NCBI GenBank assembly: GCA_017998095.1
Contig: JAGODU010000020.1
Span: 1-39,125, forward strand
Length of the DNA: 39,125 nucleotides
Source of the DNA: Prolixibacteraceae bacterium
GTDB taxonomy: Bacteria; Bacteroidota; Bacteroidia; Bacteroidales; Prolixibacteraceae
Reading direction: 5' to 3'
Part shown: positions 1-7,141 of the stretch, one piece after another
Position numbering within the stretch: position 1 is the first letter of the stretch
How the letters are laid out: each line of letters starts with the position of its first letter
The notes under the pieces: generated by a model
The model's database searches: none
Told to the model about the DNA's origin: nothing
The model's input: the letters and a program-made list of their open reading frames with translations, nothing else
Program-made: the position numbers and the translations under genes

Positions 1-2
1 AA

Positions 3-122
3 ATGATTTGGAAATCAACTGAAAAAGTTGGAATTGGCATGGCTCATTGTCCTGATGGTGGAATTATTATTGTGGCTAATTATTTTCCTGCAGGTAATTA
101 TATAGGTCAGAAGCCGTATTAA
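3..122 (+). CDS. CAP (SCP/PR-1) domain protein, 3' end only
   Basis: The open frame runs in from the left edge to TAA at 120-122, giving the last 39 residues of a protein. It reads WKSTEKVGIGMAHC, then a GGIIIVANY strand, then PAGNYIGQKPY. This is the typical end of a CAP/SCP domain, in which a conserved W-x-x-T-x-x-(V/I)-G-x-G-x-A segment is followed by V-x-x-Y-x-P-x-G-N-x-x-G-Q. The closest pattern is the GAPR-1-like group. The start, any signal peptide and the catalytic-like His/Glu residues lie outside the window. CAP proteins in bacteria are usually secreted and of unclear function. The ATG at position 3 is internal and should not be taken as the start. Confidence 0.75.
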   Translation: MIWKSTEKVGIGMAHCPDGGIIIVANYFPAGNYIGQKPY

Positions 123-435
123 TATTTTTATCTTGACATTTTGTAGAACTAATTTATTTTGTTTAACAAGATAAAAAAATGAGATATATTTTTAGTGAGA
201 TATACTTCTTAAAGGTTATCCTTTTTTATAATTGTAAACCGAACACAAAAATAGCCAATTAATTACTTATTGTGAAAATGGCCAAATGAAAGGAAAACTT
301 TGTTGAAACAATAGTTTGCATTATTAAAATGAAATCCCTAATTTAGTTAGCATTCCATGCTGGTAAATATTTCTGATTAAGCTTGTAATCGATAAATCAC
401 AGTTAGCTTTTAATTTACTTAAAAAAACAAAGGAG
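123..435. other. Intergenic region, 313 bp, AT-rich
   Basis: This spacer between the CAP gene and the metallophosphoesterase gene is AT-rich with stops in all frames. Apart from a candidate promoter at 315-346, I see no gene, RNA or repeat. There is no clear intrinsic terminator after the CAP stop codon. Confidence 0.5.
315..346 (+). promoter_or_regulatory. Candidate Bacteroidota promoter for the metallophosphoesterase gene
   Basis: TTTG at 315-318 is followed after 20 nt by TAATTTAG at 339-346. This matches the Bacteroidota pattern TTTG-N19/20-TAnnTTTG with one mismatch in the -7 box. It would place the start of transcription near 353 and give a leader of about 80 nt. Such boxes are common by chance in AT-rich DNA. 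Confidence 0.35.
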
Positions 436-1800
436 ATGAAAAGAAACAATCTAAGATGGTGGGGCACCATTGTTTCCACTTTATTCATTTTGGCTGCTAC
501 GTCTTGCCAAAAAGACGATGATCCGTTGAGTTTGGGCGACAATCCGTTTGATCTGGTAAATGGAGGAGAAGCTCAGGACAGAAATAAGATAGTGGTTATC
601 AGTGACCTGCATTTGGGCGCCGACCTTACTTACTCAGAATGTGTACATCACCTTCCGCGAATGGCTGAATTTCTGACAGAAATCCGCGAATCGAAAACAG
701 TTAAGGAGTTGGTCATTGGCGGTGACATGTTGGATGAATGGTATGTTCTTTCAAGGACAGATACTTACGACGGTAAAACACAAAAAGAGTTTATTCAGAA
801 AATAGCTGCCCAAAACAAAGGTGTTATTGATGTACTGAATGACATAATTAAAGACGGAAAGATAATAGTAACTTATGCTCCCGGAAACCACGATCTGCTT
901 GTTACGAAAGAAAATGTAGATTTGATTTTACCGGGAATCAATCAGGCAAGGGATAATGACCGTTTGGGATTAGGAACTTATAATCCGAACCCGAAGATTG
1001 CCATTGAACACTGTAACCGGTATGATTTTTTTTGTGCACCCGATCCATATAGTAATCAGGACATTGCTGCAGGTACCATTTTGCCCGCCGGATATTTCTT
1101 TACCCGGATTGCCGTTAACTCGGTAACCAATCATCCGGCAGCCGACGAAATAATCCCTGTACGAGATGTTAAGCTAAACTCTGCCGACGAAAACCAGGTA
1201 AATACGTTTGTCTACTACAGCATCTGGAAATCAATTATGAAGAACTTTATCCCGGTCAAAGACAATTACGATGATAAGATCATTGTTACCAATATTGGTA
1301 ATTTCAATGGCAACTATAGCATAAACGACATAATCCCATTCAACAAAGAAGACGGAAGCATTGACATGAATTTATACAGTGGGTTCTGTAGTCAGACAGC
1401 CTGGGAAAAAAGATTGGTTTACAGCAACGTTCCGGTAATGACACCTGTTATAAAGGCTATGCAGGGGAGCCTTAAAACATCCTTCCTCGATTCAATGTCC
1501 TATGTTCAGTACTTCCAGAATATAGATTCCAAAGCTAGAATTGTTGTTTTTGGCCATACTCATGCACCTATGCTGAAGTCATTCACCAATACAAACGGAG
1601 AAGCTTGTATTTATGCAAACTCAGGGACATGGATCGACAAAAAGATAAAGAATAACGAAGTCGTCGATCAGGATGTTGAAAACATGGACTTTATAGTGAT
1701 TGCACCCCAAGCTACCGATAGCAGCATGGTAAAAGTTGAACTTTTCAAATATCATAGGGGTAAGCATATTTCCATAGAAAGCAAATCAATCAAGCTTTAA
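436..1800 (+). CDS. Calcineurin-like metallophosphoesterase lipoprotein
   Basis: 454 aa. A lipoprotein signal (MKRNNLRWW, hydrophobic segment, lipobox AATSC with Cys24) predicts anchoring in the outer or inner membrane facing the periplasm or surface. The metallophosphoesterase motifs appear in order: D57-L-H59 (ISDLHLGAD), G96-D97 (GGDMLDEW), N151-H152-D153 (APGNHDLL) and G373-H374-T375-H376. These form the two-metal site of the family. The stretch between GNHD and GHTH, about 220 residues, is longer than in compact family members and unassigned. The substrate cannot be predicted. An AGGAG sequence abuts the ATG with no spacer, so it is probably not a working Shine-Dalgarno site; no better start exists. 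The gene appears monocistronic and converges on the next gene. Confidence 0.85.
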   Translation: MKRNNLRWWGTIVSTLFILAATSCQKDDDPLSLGDNPFDLVNGGEAQDRNKIVVISDLHLGADLTYSECVHHLPRMAEFLTEIRESKTVKELVIGGDMLDEWYVLSRTDTYDGKTQKEFIQKIAAQNKGVIDVLNDIIKDGKIIVTYAPGNHDLLVTKENVDLILPGINQARDNDRLGLGTYNPNPKIAIEHCNRYDFFCAPDPYSNQDIAAGTILPAGYFFTRIAVNSVTNHPAADEIIPVRDVKLNSADENQVNTFVYYSIWKSIMKNFIPVKDNYDDKIIVTNIGNFNGNYSINDIIPFNKEDGSIDMNLYSGFCSQTAWEKRLVYSNVPVMTPVIKAMQGSLKTSFLDSMSYVQYFQNIDSKARIVVFGHTHAPMLKSFTNTNGEACIYANSGTWIDKKIKNNEVVDQDVENMDFIVIAPQATDSSMVKVELFKYHRGKHISIESKSIKL

Positions 1801-1914
1801 GATTTCATTGATTGGTAATACCGTGAAAGTAGGCAGATACTAAAGGATTTCAGTAGAAGAAAAGGGAAGATCGTAAAAAGGTTACAAATACCTACCAAAT
1901 ACCTACCAAGTTCG

Positions 1915-1944
1915 TCGTTTCTCCCTTTATAATGGGAGAAACGA
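1915..1944. terminator. Hairpin between convergent genes
   Basis: Perfect 11-bp inverted repeat: TCGTTTCTCCC at 1915-1925 and its complement at 1934-1944, with an 8-nt loop. It lies between the stop codons of convergent genes. No long T-run follows on either side, so it is a weak or factor-assisted terminator at best. It is preceded by a short direct repeat of TACCTACCAA. Confidence 0.5.
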
Positions 1945-1994
1945 TGAATGTGGTACGAATTTGGTACTAATGAAGCAGGGAATCACCCGGAAAT

Positions 1995-2459
1995 TTATTG
2001 TTTGTCAAAAGCCATTTTTTCGCTTGAGTCACCCCAGGATGATTTGTTTGAAGAATCAATAATCAGGTTGCCGTCAACAATCGAGAATACTTCTTTAATA
2101 GTAATCTCACCTCCATCACCCATCGGGATTTTTGAATCAATGGTAAGAACCTTCTTGTCAGCTGAAAAAGTTGCTACTGATTTTTTCTGTGAATCCATCA
2201 TTCCGGCGTTGATGCATTCTTTTCCATCGAGAGTGAATTTATCATTAATAGTCATAGCTTGATCCTGGAAACTAACATTTCTTTCAAGGCTCAAATCATT
2301 TCCCTTTTGCACAATGGTTAGTTGATTGGGAGCCATGCTGAATTGATCATTCAATGTGCTTTTTTCTTTATTGAGCTTCCATGTTCCGGAAAAATCGGTC
2401 TGTGCACTTACGATAATTGTGAGCAACAAAAGTGAAGCTAATGTTATAATTTTTTTCAT
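1995..2459 (-). CDS. Small secreted lipocalin-like protein
   Basis: 154 aa. Residues 1-19 form a Sec signal peptide (MKKIITLASLLLLTIIVSAQ). The mature part starts TDFSGTWKLNKEKS, the opening strand typical of lipocalin-like proteins of Bacteroidota, followed by alternating polar/hydrophobic strands (LTIVQKGNDLSLERN, KKVLTIDSKI, NLIIDSSNKS). There are no catalytic motifs. The predicted role is a periplasmic or secreted beta-barrel binding protein, but its ligand is unknown. It is monocistronic on the minus strand. Confidence 0.7.
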   Translation of the reverse strand: MKKIITLASLLLLTIIVSAQTDFSGTWKLNKEKSTLNDQFSMAPNQLTIVQKGNDLSLERNVSFQDQAMTINDKFTLDGKECINAGMMDSQKKSVATFSADKKVLTIDSKIPMGDGGEITIKEVFSIVDGNLIIDSSNKSSWGDSSEKMAFDKQ

Positions 2460-2573
2460 AGTTTAATAATTAAATAGATTAATATATTTTAAAAAGGCAT
2501 TCTTGTTCATTCATAGCAGGGCATAGCGAATTTATTAATTTTGAATGGAATATCTGAGTAAGCATAAGATCAT

Positions 2574-2613
2574 ATTTATTCATCTATGTAGCAGATTTAT
2601 TCATCTATGTAGC
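2574..2613. repeat. Tandem repeat, two units of 21 bp
   Basis: The 19-nt sequence ATTTATTCATCTATGTAGC occurs at 2574-2592 and again at 2595-2613, a period of 21 bp. Only two copies are present. No function is apparent. Confidence 0.8.
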
Positions 2614-2700
2614 GGAGGAGGGTATGGTCTGCCGAGCTAAGGGTTATGATTGTTGATTACGCCTCTGAAATACCGCTCAATTGGTAAATGGTTAAGTGAT

Positions 2701-2862
2701 CTACACTGTTTTTTCGCGTTTACGGCCAACACGTAAAGCGTCACACATGGCCATCAATTCATAAAAGTTCGAGTCTTTCAAACAGGCTTCAGGTACTTTG
2801 GGGTGAAGTGGTTCAATGGCCTGCCAGCGATGTCGCCTTCCTTCAATATCGACAAACGTACC
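2701..2862 (-). pseudogene. C-terminal remnant of an unidentified protein
   Basis: A minus-strand open frame of 53 codons ends in TAG at 2701-2703. It begins directly after an in-frame TGA and has no start codon near its beginning. Its translation is protein-like: it contains DIEGRRHRWQAIEPLHPKVP and ends FYELMAMCDALRVGRKREKT. A second frame covering about 2805-2948 reads LKKAKFTAEVRLSILKEGDI and overlaps it, as expected if one gene has been split by a frameshift. I do not recognise the family. Codon choice (GGC, CGC, GCC) suggests it once coded for protein. Confidence 0.45.
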
Positions 2863-3110
2863 TCAGCTGTAAATTTTGCTTTTTTTAGGTCATAATTCCC
2901 AAATTTAAGAAGTACTAAACTCTTTTTGAAATTTTGTCCAACTATTTAGGGGGCTAAGACAAAAAAAACAAATCAATGTAATTCAGGCTCATTTTTATTC
3001 AACTAACCTTTTTGTATTTTTATTGGACAACAGTGAATTAAAAAATAAAAAATTGTAAATTGTCGTTTTAAAACAATTTCATTTTAAACAAAGATTAAAA
3101 ACCTATAACC

Positions 3111-3971
3111 ATGAAAAAAGTTTACCTACTCTTGTTTTTTGCCCTGCTTATTTTCCCTGTATCGTTTGTTAATGCTCAGGATGAAGATTTTGAAGGATGC
3201 ACCGAATACCCCATGTTTAACCGCATGACCGATTTTAAAATCAATTCGTGCGAACTAAAAGATTTTGAAGGATACAAATTCAGAATCAGCAACAATTGTG
3301 GTGATGATGCTCTTTTCGAAACTGTAGAAGGGAAATACTATTATTATGATTACACTCTTAAGGATAGTAAAAAAGACGAAGGGAAAATTTATTCTGCCTT
3401 ACAGATTTTCAGAAACTTTGAAAATGCCTTTAAGCAAAGCAAAGGTATCATCGTAGCCAAGGTGGTCGAAGCCGGTAATTCGTACAGTTTCATCGTTGCC
3501 AAATATATAAAAGGGAACATGGAGACCTGGGTAAATCTTGAAGCAAGCGACAATTACTATAATCTCACGATCATCGAACGTGAAAAAATGACACAGGTTA
3601 TCCAGGCCAACGAAATGCTTGATGCGCTCAACAAAGATGGCTTTATTGCACTCGATATACTTTTCGATACCGGAAAGTCGACTATCAAAGAGGAGTCGCT
3701 ACCGATTATCGACCAGATTTTTGAAATGCTGAATTCCAATGCATCGCTGAATGTGAGCATCGAAGGACATACCGACAATGTTGGCACTCCCGAAAGCAAC
3801 AAAACACTCTCCGAAACCCGTGCTAAAGCCGTACTTGATGCAATGGTGTCGAAAGGTATAGCAAAAACCCGTTTGTCATCAGTTGGGTGGGGACAAGAAC
3901 GACCCGTTGCCGACAACCGCACCGAAGAAGGCCGGGCTAAAAACCGTCGGGTAGAAATCGTAAAAAAATAG
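3111..3971 (+). CDS. OmpA-family outer-membrane / peptidoglycan-binding protein
   Basis: 286 aa. Residues 1-22 are a Sec signal peptide ending FVNAQ. Residues about 25-170 form an N-terminal domain (starting CTEYPMFNRMTDFKINSCE) that often precedes OmpA domains in Bacteroidota. Residues about 178-286 are an OmpA C-terminal domain: FIALDILFDTGKSTI, then VSIEGHTDNVGTPESN, SETRAKAV and GWGQERPVADN, ending AKNRRVEI. The Asp of HTDN and the Arg of AKNRRVE are the usual diaminopimelate contacts. No beta-barrel of E. coli OmpA type is apparent. The gene is followed 5 bp later by an unknown gene on the same strand, so the two are probably cotranscribed. Confidence 0.85.
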   Translation: MKKVYLLLFFALLIFPVSFVNAQDEDFEGCTEYPMFNRMTDFKINSCELKDFEGYKFRISNNCGDDALFETVEGKYYYYDYTLKDSKKDEGKIYSALQIFRNFENAFKQSKGIIVAKVVEAGNSYSFIVAKYIKGNMETWVNLEASDNYYNLTIIEREKMTQVIQANEMLDALNKDGFIALDILFDTGKSTIKEESLPIIDQIFEMLNSNASLNVSIEGHTDNVGTPESNKTLSETRAKAVLDAMVSKGIAKTRLSSVGWGQERPVADNRTEEGRAKNRRVEIVKK

Positions 3972-3976
3972 ACACA

Positions 3977-4999
3977 ATGTACTTCGATTCCGATAAAAAG
4001 CAGAACCGGTCACTAAAATCCGGTTCTGTTTTCTTGTTGATCGGGCTTTTGCTTTCACTCTTGTCGTATGGACAAGAAACCATGAAGTTTCTGAAAGATT
4101 ACCAGGGCAAGGCTGTTTACACTTACACAAAACCCGGCGCCGATTATCTGCAAATCTACACTCCTTCCGAAGAGTCAGTTGTGAAAGCTAAGCTGGAGGT
4201 GATTCATCAATACCTTCAATCCTATCCGCTTATCCATTCACCCAAGGGAAATGACGTTCTGATCACCTCAATGTTATCCGAAAATCTTTCAAAGGAAAAA
4301 TGGTGCAAAAGCCTTCGGATGGAAATGGACGTAACCCTTTCGCCGTGGTATATGAAAAACGGGAAACCTGCCTGTGATTGTTCTGCATACAAAGTTGGTT
4401 TCGAACTTAAATTTAATCACCCGGAGATGGCTTTTAACGGACGTTCATCGGCCGCGGGCGACCTTGTTTGCGACGTGAATGGATTGACCATTTATTTTGA
4501 GCCACAAGAAATTGGAGAACAGGATGGTTGCAAAATCTACGACAATTCTATTATCCTTATCACAAACGGTAAACCGCTTTGGTTACCAGTAACCGTAAAA
4601 GAGTACGATGAAGCCCTGATCCGCCGCTTTGAAAAAGAGAAAGAAAAACAGCCTGAGGAGGCAATGGTTTTAGATATTTATCTGAAAAAGATCAGGGAAG
4701 AGATGGCATCTTTCTCTGCTGAAGAACTGAACAAACCGGCTTACCAATCGGATAAAATGGGAGGAAGTCCGGAAAAGCTTGAAGGAAGTCAGTTATTGGT
4801 AAAACTGAATATGGACTATTTCGACAAAAGCAAACCTCGCACTGCGGTTCAGTTAATCGTTTTACAATGCGATAACATTGGGATACAGGAATCGGGCGAA
4901 TTTTACTTTACCGATGAGAATTCGTCCTATCCAACAATGAAATTGGCGGAACTGCTAAAGACCTTGCGCTATTCCGAATTTAAAAAGCTGCTCGATTAA
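3977..4999 (+). CDS. Unknown secreted protein, partner of the OmpA-family gene
   Basis: 340 aa, starting 5 bp after the OmpA-family stop codon and so likely in one transcript with it. The N-terminus (MYFDSDKKQNRSLKSG, then VFLLIGLLLSLLSYGQ) is a signal peptide with a long polar n-region, cleaved near residue 33. The mature protein has a cysteine group around PACDCSAYKVG and a later DLVCDVNG and DGCKIYD, which could form disulfides, then a charged helix (about residues 210-245, rich in E and K). I do not recognise the family and there are no catalytic motifs. The context suggests a periplasmic or envelope-associated role. Confidence 0.7.
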   Translation: MYFDSDKKQNRSLKSGSVFLLIGLLLSLLSYGQETMKFLKDYQGKAVYTYTKPGADYLQIYTPSEESVVKAKLEVIHQYLQSYPLIHSPKGNDVLITSMLSENLSKEKWCKSLRMEMDVTLSPWYMKNGKPACDCSAYKVGFELKFNHPEMAFNGRSSAAGDLVCDVNGLTIYFEPQEIGEQDGCKIYDNSIILITNGKPLWLPVTVKEYDEALIRRFEKEKEKQPEEAMVLDIYLKKIREEMASFSAEELNKPAYQSDKMGGSPEKLEGSQLLVKLNMDYFDKSKPRTAVQLIVLQCDNIGIQESGEFYFTDENSSYPTMKLAELLKTLRYSEFKKLLD

Positions 5000-5073
5000 C
5001 CAAAGGAGTTAATTAAACATTTGAGGATATTTCATACACTAACTTCAAATTACATTGTGACCAAAAAATAGAA

Positions 5074-5202
5074 AATAACGAGCGTACAACACGTGGTCAT
5101 AAAATACAGAGGTTTCGGAGCAATAAGCAAGCTCAGTTCCCGCTGGCAAATTCAGTAATGTGGGAAAGGTGCGGGCAATAAGGAAATTAAAGACTCGTTA
5201 TT
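5074..5202. repeat. attC-like inverted-repeat element, 129 bp
   Basis: AATAACGAG at 5074-5082 and its exact complement CTCGTTATT at 5194-5202 bound a 129-bp stretch. Inside are further paired short segments: TTCCC with GGGAA, and CCCGC with GCGGG. The internal word GCAATAAG occurs twice. Core AAC and GTT triplets at the two ends recall integron attC sites, but the GTTRRRY/RYYYAAC consensus is not met. The element lies between the OmpA-associated pair and an AT-rich lipoprotein gene. Confidence 0.45.
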
Positions 5203-5240
5203 TATAGGATAGAATTATATTTAACTTAAAATTTGATATA

Positions 5241-5894
5241 ATGAAAAATCCAATCAAAATCAGTTTATTGTTTTTTATAGTTTCTTTTGTAATAGTTAGC
5301 TGTGAAAAAACAGATTATAAATCAAGTATTGTTTACCATTCTATTGAAAAGGAGTACGTACTTATCAGAGATGTTGAAACGTTACAAGGGAATGATGATG
5401 AAATATCAAATTATGTAGATAGCATTTTATCAGGATTAATAAATTCAGAGTTTATTTCAACAGGACAAAAAGATTTTGATTTAGATGCTGATAATATTTC
5501 CGACATTGGATTTGAGATTGTTGATTTAAATAAATTTAATCCAAATGGACTACCTGAATCATTTGATTCCCTCGCAGCAGTGACTATTCCCATATCAGTA
5601 GAAATTCTTGATAGTTCAACTTATGGATACCCGGACGCATTAGATTTGGAAGAGCTAATATCTGAAGATGGTAATTGGTCAAAGAGAAATTGCGTTTTAG
5701 GAACTTTTATGAATGCAGGACAATTTCAAGGTCAAGGAGAGAAGTATCTTGGTATTAGATTTTTAAGAGATGATAATTTCAAGTATGGTTGGATTAAAAT
5801 TTATTGCAGTGAGCATAATGATACATTACGAATAATCGAATATGCATATAATGATATTATAAATAGTAAGATAAAAGCTGGACAAAAGGAATAA
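5241..5894 (+). CDS. Unknown lipoprotein, AT-rich
   Basis: 217 aa. A lipoprotein signal (MKNPIKISLLFFIVSF, lipobox VIVSC, Cys21) predicts a lipid-anchored envelope protein. The rest is acidic with predicted beta strands (DIGFEIVDLN, VTIPISVEIL, YLGIRFLRDDNFKYGWIKIY). The YLGIRF...YGWIKI pattern is common in secreted Bacteroidota proteins of unknown function. No catalytic motif is seen. Base composition is lower in G+C than in the OmpA pair upstream, and the gene sits between an attC-like element and a terminator beside tRNA-Lys. This suggests a separate origin, perhaps as a cassette-like single gene. Confidence 0.7.
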   Translation: MKNPIKISLLFFIVSFVIVSCEKTDYKSSIVYHSIEKEYVLIRDVETLQGNDDEISNYVDSILSGLINSEFISTGQKDFDLDADNISDIGFEIVDLNKFNPNGLPESFDSLAAVTIPISVEILDSSTYGYPDALDLEELISEDGNWSKRNCVLGTFMNAGQFQGQGEKYLGIRFLRDDNFKYGWIKIYCSEHNDTLRIIEYAYNDIINSKIKAGQKE

Positions 5895-5990
5895 ATTCAT
5901 TGCATATTCAGTAGGCCGCCCCGTGCCTGTAAAAGGGGATTTTGAAAGTAAATAACTGATTGTTGCGAAATATCTTATGATCTATAAATC

Positions 5991-6024
5991 AAAAAACCAA
6001 CTATTTGTAAATAGTTGGTTTTTT
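5991..6024. terminator. Bidirectional rho-independent terminator
   Basis: A perfect 16-bp inverted repeat: AAAAAACCAACTATTT at 5991-6006 and its complement at 6009-6024, with a 2-nt spacer. A and T runs at the ends give a U-tract in both directions. It begins 3 nt beyond the 3' end of tRNA-Lys and also serves the lipoprotein gene from the other side. Confidence 0.9.
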
Positions 6025-6026
6025 GT

Positions 6027-6102
6027 TGGTGACCCAGCTGGGATTCGAACCCAGGACCCCATCCTTAAAAGGGATGTGCTCTACCTGCTGAGCTACTGAG
6101 TC
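6027..6102 (-). tRNA. tRNA-Lys(UUU)
   Basis: Read on the minus strand, the acceptor stem GACTCAG pairs with CTGGGTC (one G-T pair). The D-arm starts GCTC, the anticodon loop CTTTTAA gives anticodon TTT, and the T-arm carries GGTTCGAATCC. The discriminator base is A and the CCA end is encoded (6027-6029). The gene is 76 nt with CCA. A promoter lies upstream and a terminator directly downstream, so it is a single-gene transcript. tRNA 3' ends are frequent integration sites, and this one faces the accessory-looking left part of the window. Confidence 0.95.
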
Positions 6103-6151
6103 ATCACTTATTTGAACCCGGGTGTTACCCCATTTGTTTTTAAAAGCGCTG

Positions 6152-6182
6152 CAAAAATACAAGTATATTTTATTACTCCAAA
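6152..6182 (-). promoter_or_regulatory. Promoter of tRNA-Lys
   Basis: On the minus strand TTTG (6179-6182), a 19-nt spacer and TATTTTTG (6152-6159) match the Bacteroidota housekeeping consensus TTTG-N19-TAnnTTTG exactly. Transcription would start near 6146, about 44 nt before the mature tRNA. This leader contains a short GGGT/ACCC hairpin. Confidence 0.8.
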
Positions 6183-6345
6183 TAAAATTACATCAAATTT
6201 TAAAATCTTTTACTTTAAATTACATATTCTTTTTACATGTTTTCAATATATGTTTTAAATAGCTCCTATGTTGGATTAAGACTAGAGTAAATGATGTGTT
6301 TAATTGAATTAATCTGAAAACAGTTATAGATTTGTATGCAGAAAC

Positions 6346-6987
6346 CTATATCGTAGGATTCCCGTTAATTAAGATGAATATTGTAAGTGAGATTACAAAT
6401 ATCATTATTAGACTTCCGGATATCTTATTAAACCACCATAATATTCTAAGGTTAAGATGATGCCTGAAACGGCTTACAAGCGTAGTAAGAATTGTCCACC
6501 AGCCTAATGAGCCTAAGAAGAAACCTGCAAGAAGAGATATAAACTCTATAGGTACATGGTGATTAAAAACCATTCCTGTACCGGCAAAAATGGCAATATA
6601 TGATAAAATTACAAGAGGATTAGAGGCGGCAAACAACATTCCTGTAAAATAAAACTGAAACATGTTTGATCCTTTCTTCTTATATTCTTTCATAGATTTC
6701 ATAGGTTTTGAAAAGAAGATAAACAAGCCCAGACATAAAAGAACAACCGCTCCAATTATTTGTATGTAGGTTTGATATGTCCTTAGAAATGTTATTATGA
6801 ATGAAACACTTAAGCCAGCAATTGAGGCGTACATTGAATCGATTGAGACTACTCCTAATGCAGTAGAAAATCCGGATTTGAAATCTCTGTTTGCAGTCCG
6901 TTGAATTATTAATACAGCCATTGGTCCTACCGGTATTGTAACCAGAAAACCGGTAATTAGTCCTTTGAGTATCAGATTTACAAGCAT
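6346..6987 (-). CDS. LysE/RhtB-family amino-acid exporter
   Basis: 213 aa, inner-membrane protein with about six hydrophobic segments. The N-terminus LITGFLVTIPVGPMAVLIIQRT carries the conserved P-x-G-P motif of the LysE superfamily, and the middle segment FYFTGMLFAASNPLVILSYIAIF carries the N-P motif. Length matches the family (about 200-210 aa). Members export amino acids or related solutes by exchange with protons; the substrate cannot be told. It is monocistronic, with its 3' end toward the tRNA gene, and divergent from the TonB-dependent receptor. Confidence 0.85.
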   Translation of the reverse strand: MLVNLILKGLITGFLVTIPVGPMAVLIIQRTANRDFKSGFSTALGVVSIDSMYASIAGLSVSFIITFLRTYQTYIQIIGAVVLLCLGLFIFFSKPMKSMKEYKKKGSNMFQFYFTGMLFAASNPLVILSYIAIFAGTGMVFNHHVPIEFISLLAGFFLGSLGWWTILTTLVSRFRHHLNLRILWWFNKISGSLIMIFVISLTIFILINGNPTI

Positions 6988-7141
6988 TTAATGTGTTTTA
7001 TATTGCAAATATAGCTTTTAAGGGCAAATATTTTATAAGTGAAATTCCTTTTTAACCAGTATTTCAGGTAAATTTTATCTAACGACTTTTTATTTTAAAT
7101 ATTACAATTGATTTCTATAAAAATCGTTATTAAAGTCTGAA

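Larger units (their letters stand above)
2460..3110. other. Intergenic region, 651 bp, with gene decay
   Basis: This is the longest non-coding stretch of the window. It holds a tandem 21-bp repeat (2574-2613), a decayed reading frame on the minus strand (2701-2862, with a related out-of-frame segment up to about 2948), and a very AT-rich 160 bp in front of the OmpA-family gene. Locally, 2700-2860 is richer in G+C than its flanks. I see no RNA gene. Confidence 0.5.

Noticed and set aside
431..435. AGGAG as a Shine-Dalgarno site for the metallophosphoesterase gene
   Set aside because: It touches the start codon with no spacer, and Bacteroidota generally do not rely on Shine-Dalgarno pairing.
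1948..2262. Plus-strand open frame of 104 codons
   Set aside because: It is antisense to the lipocalin-like gene, has no signal or family pattern, and begins inside a hairpin region.
2460..3110. Insertion sequence remnant
   Set aside because: No terminal inverted repeats, target duplication or transposase motif (such as DDE) was found.
5074..5202. Calling this a true integron attC site
   Set aside because: The terminal sequences do not fit RYYYAAC/GTTRRRY and no integrase gene is visible, so it is listed only as attC-like.
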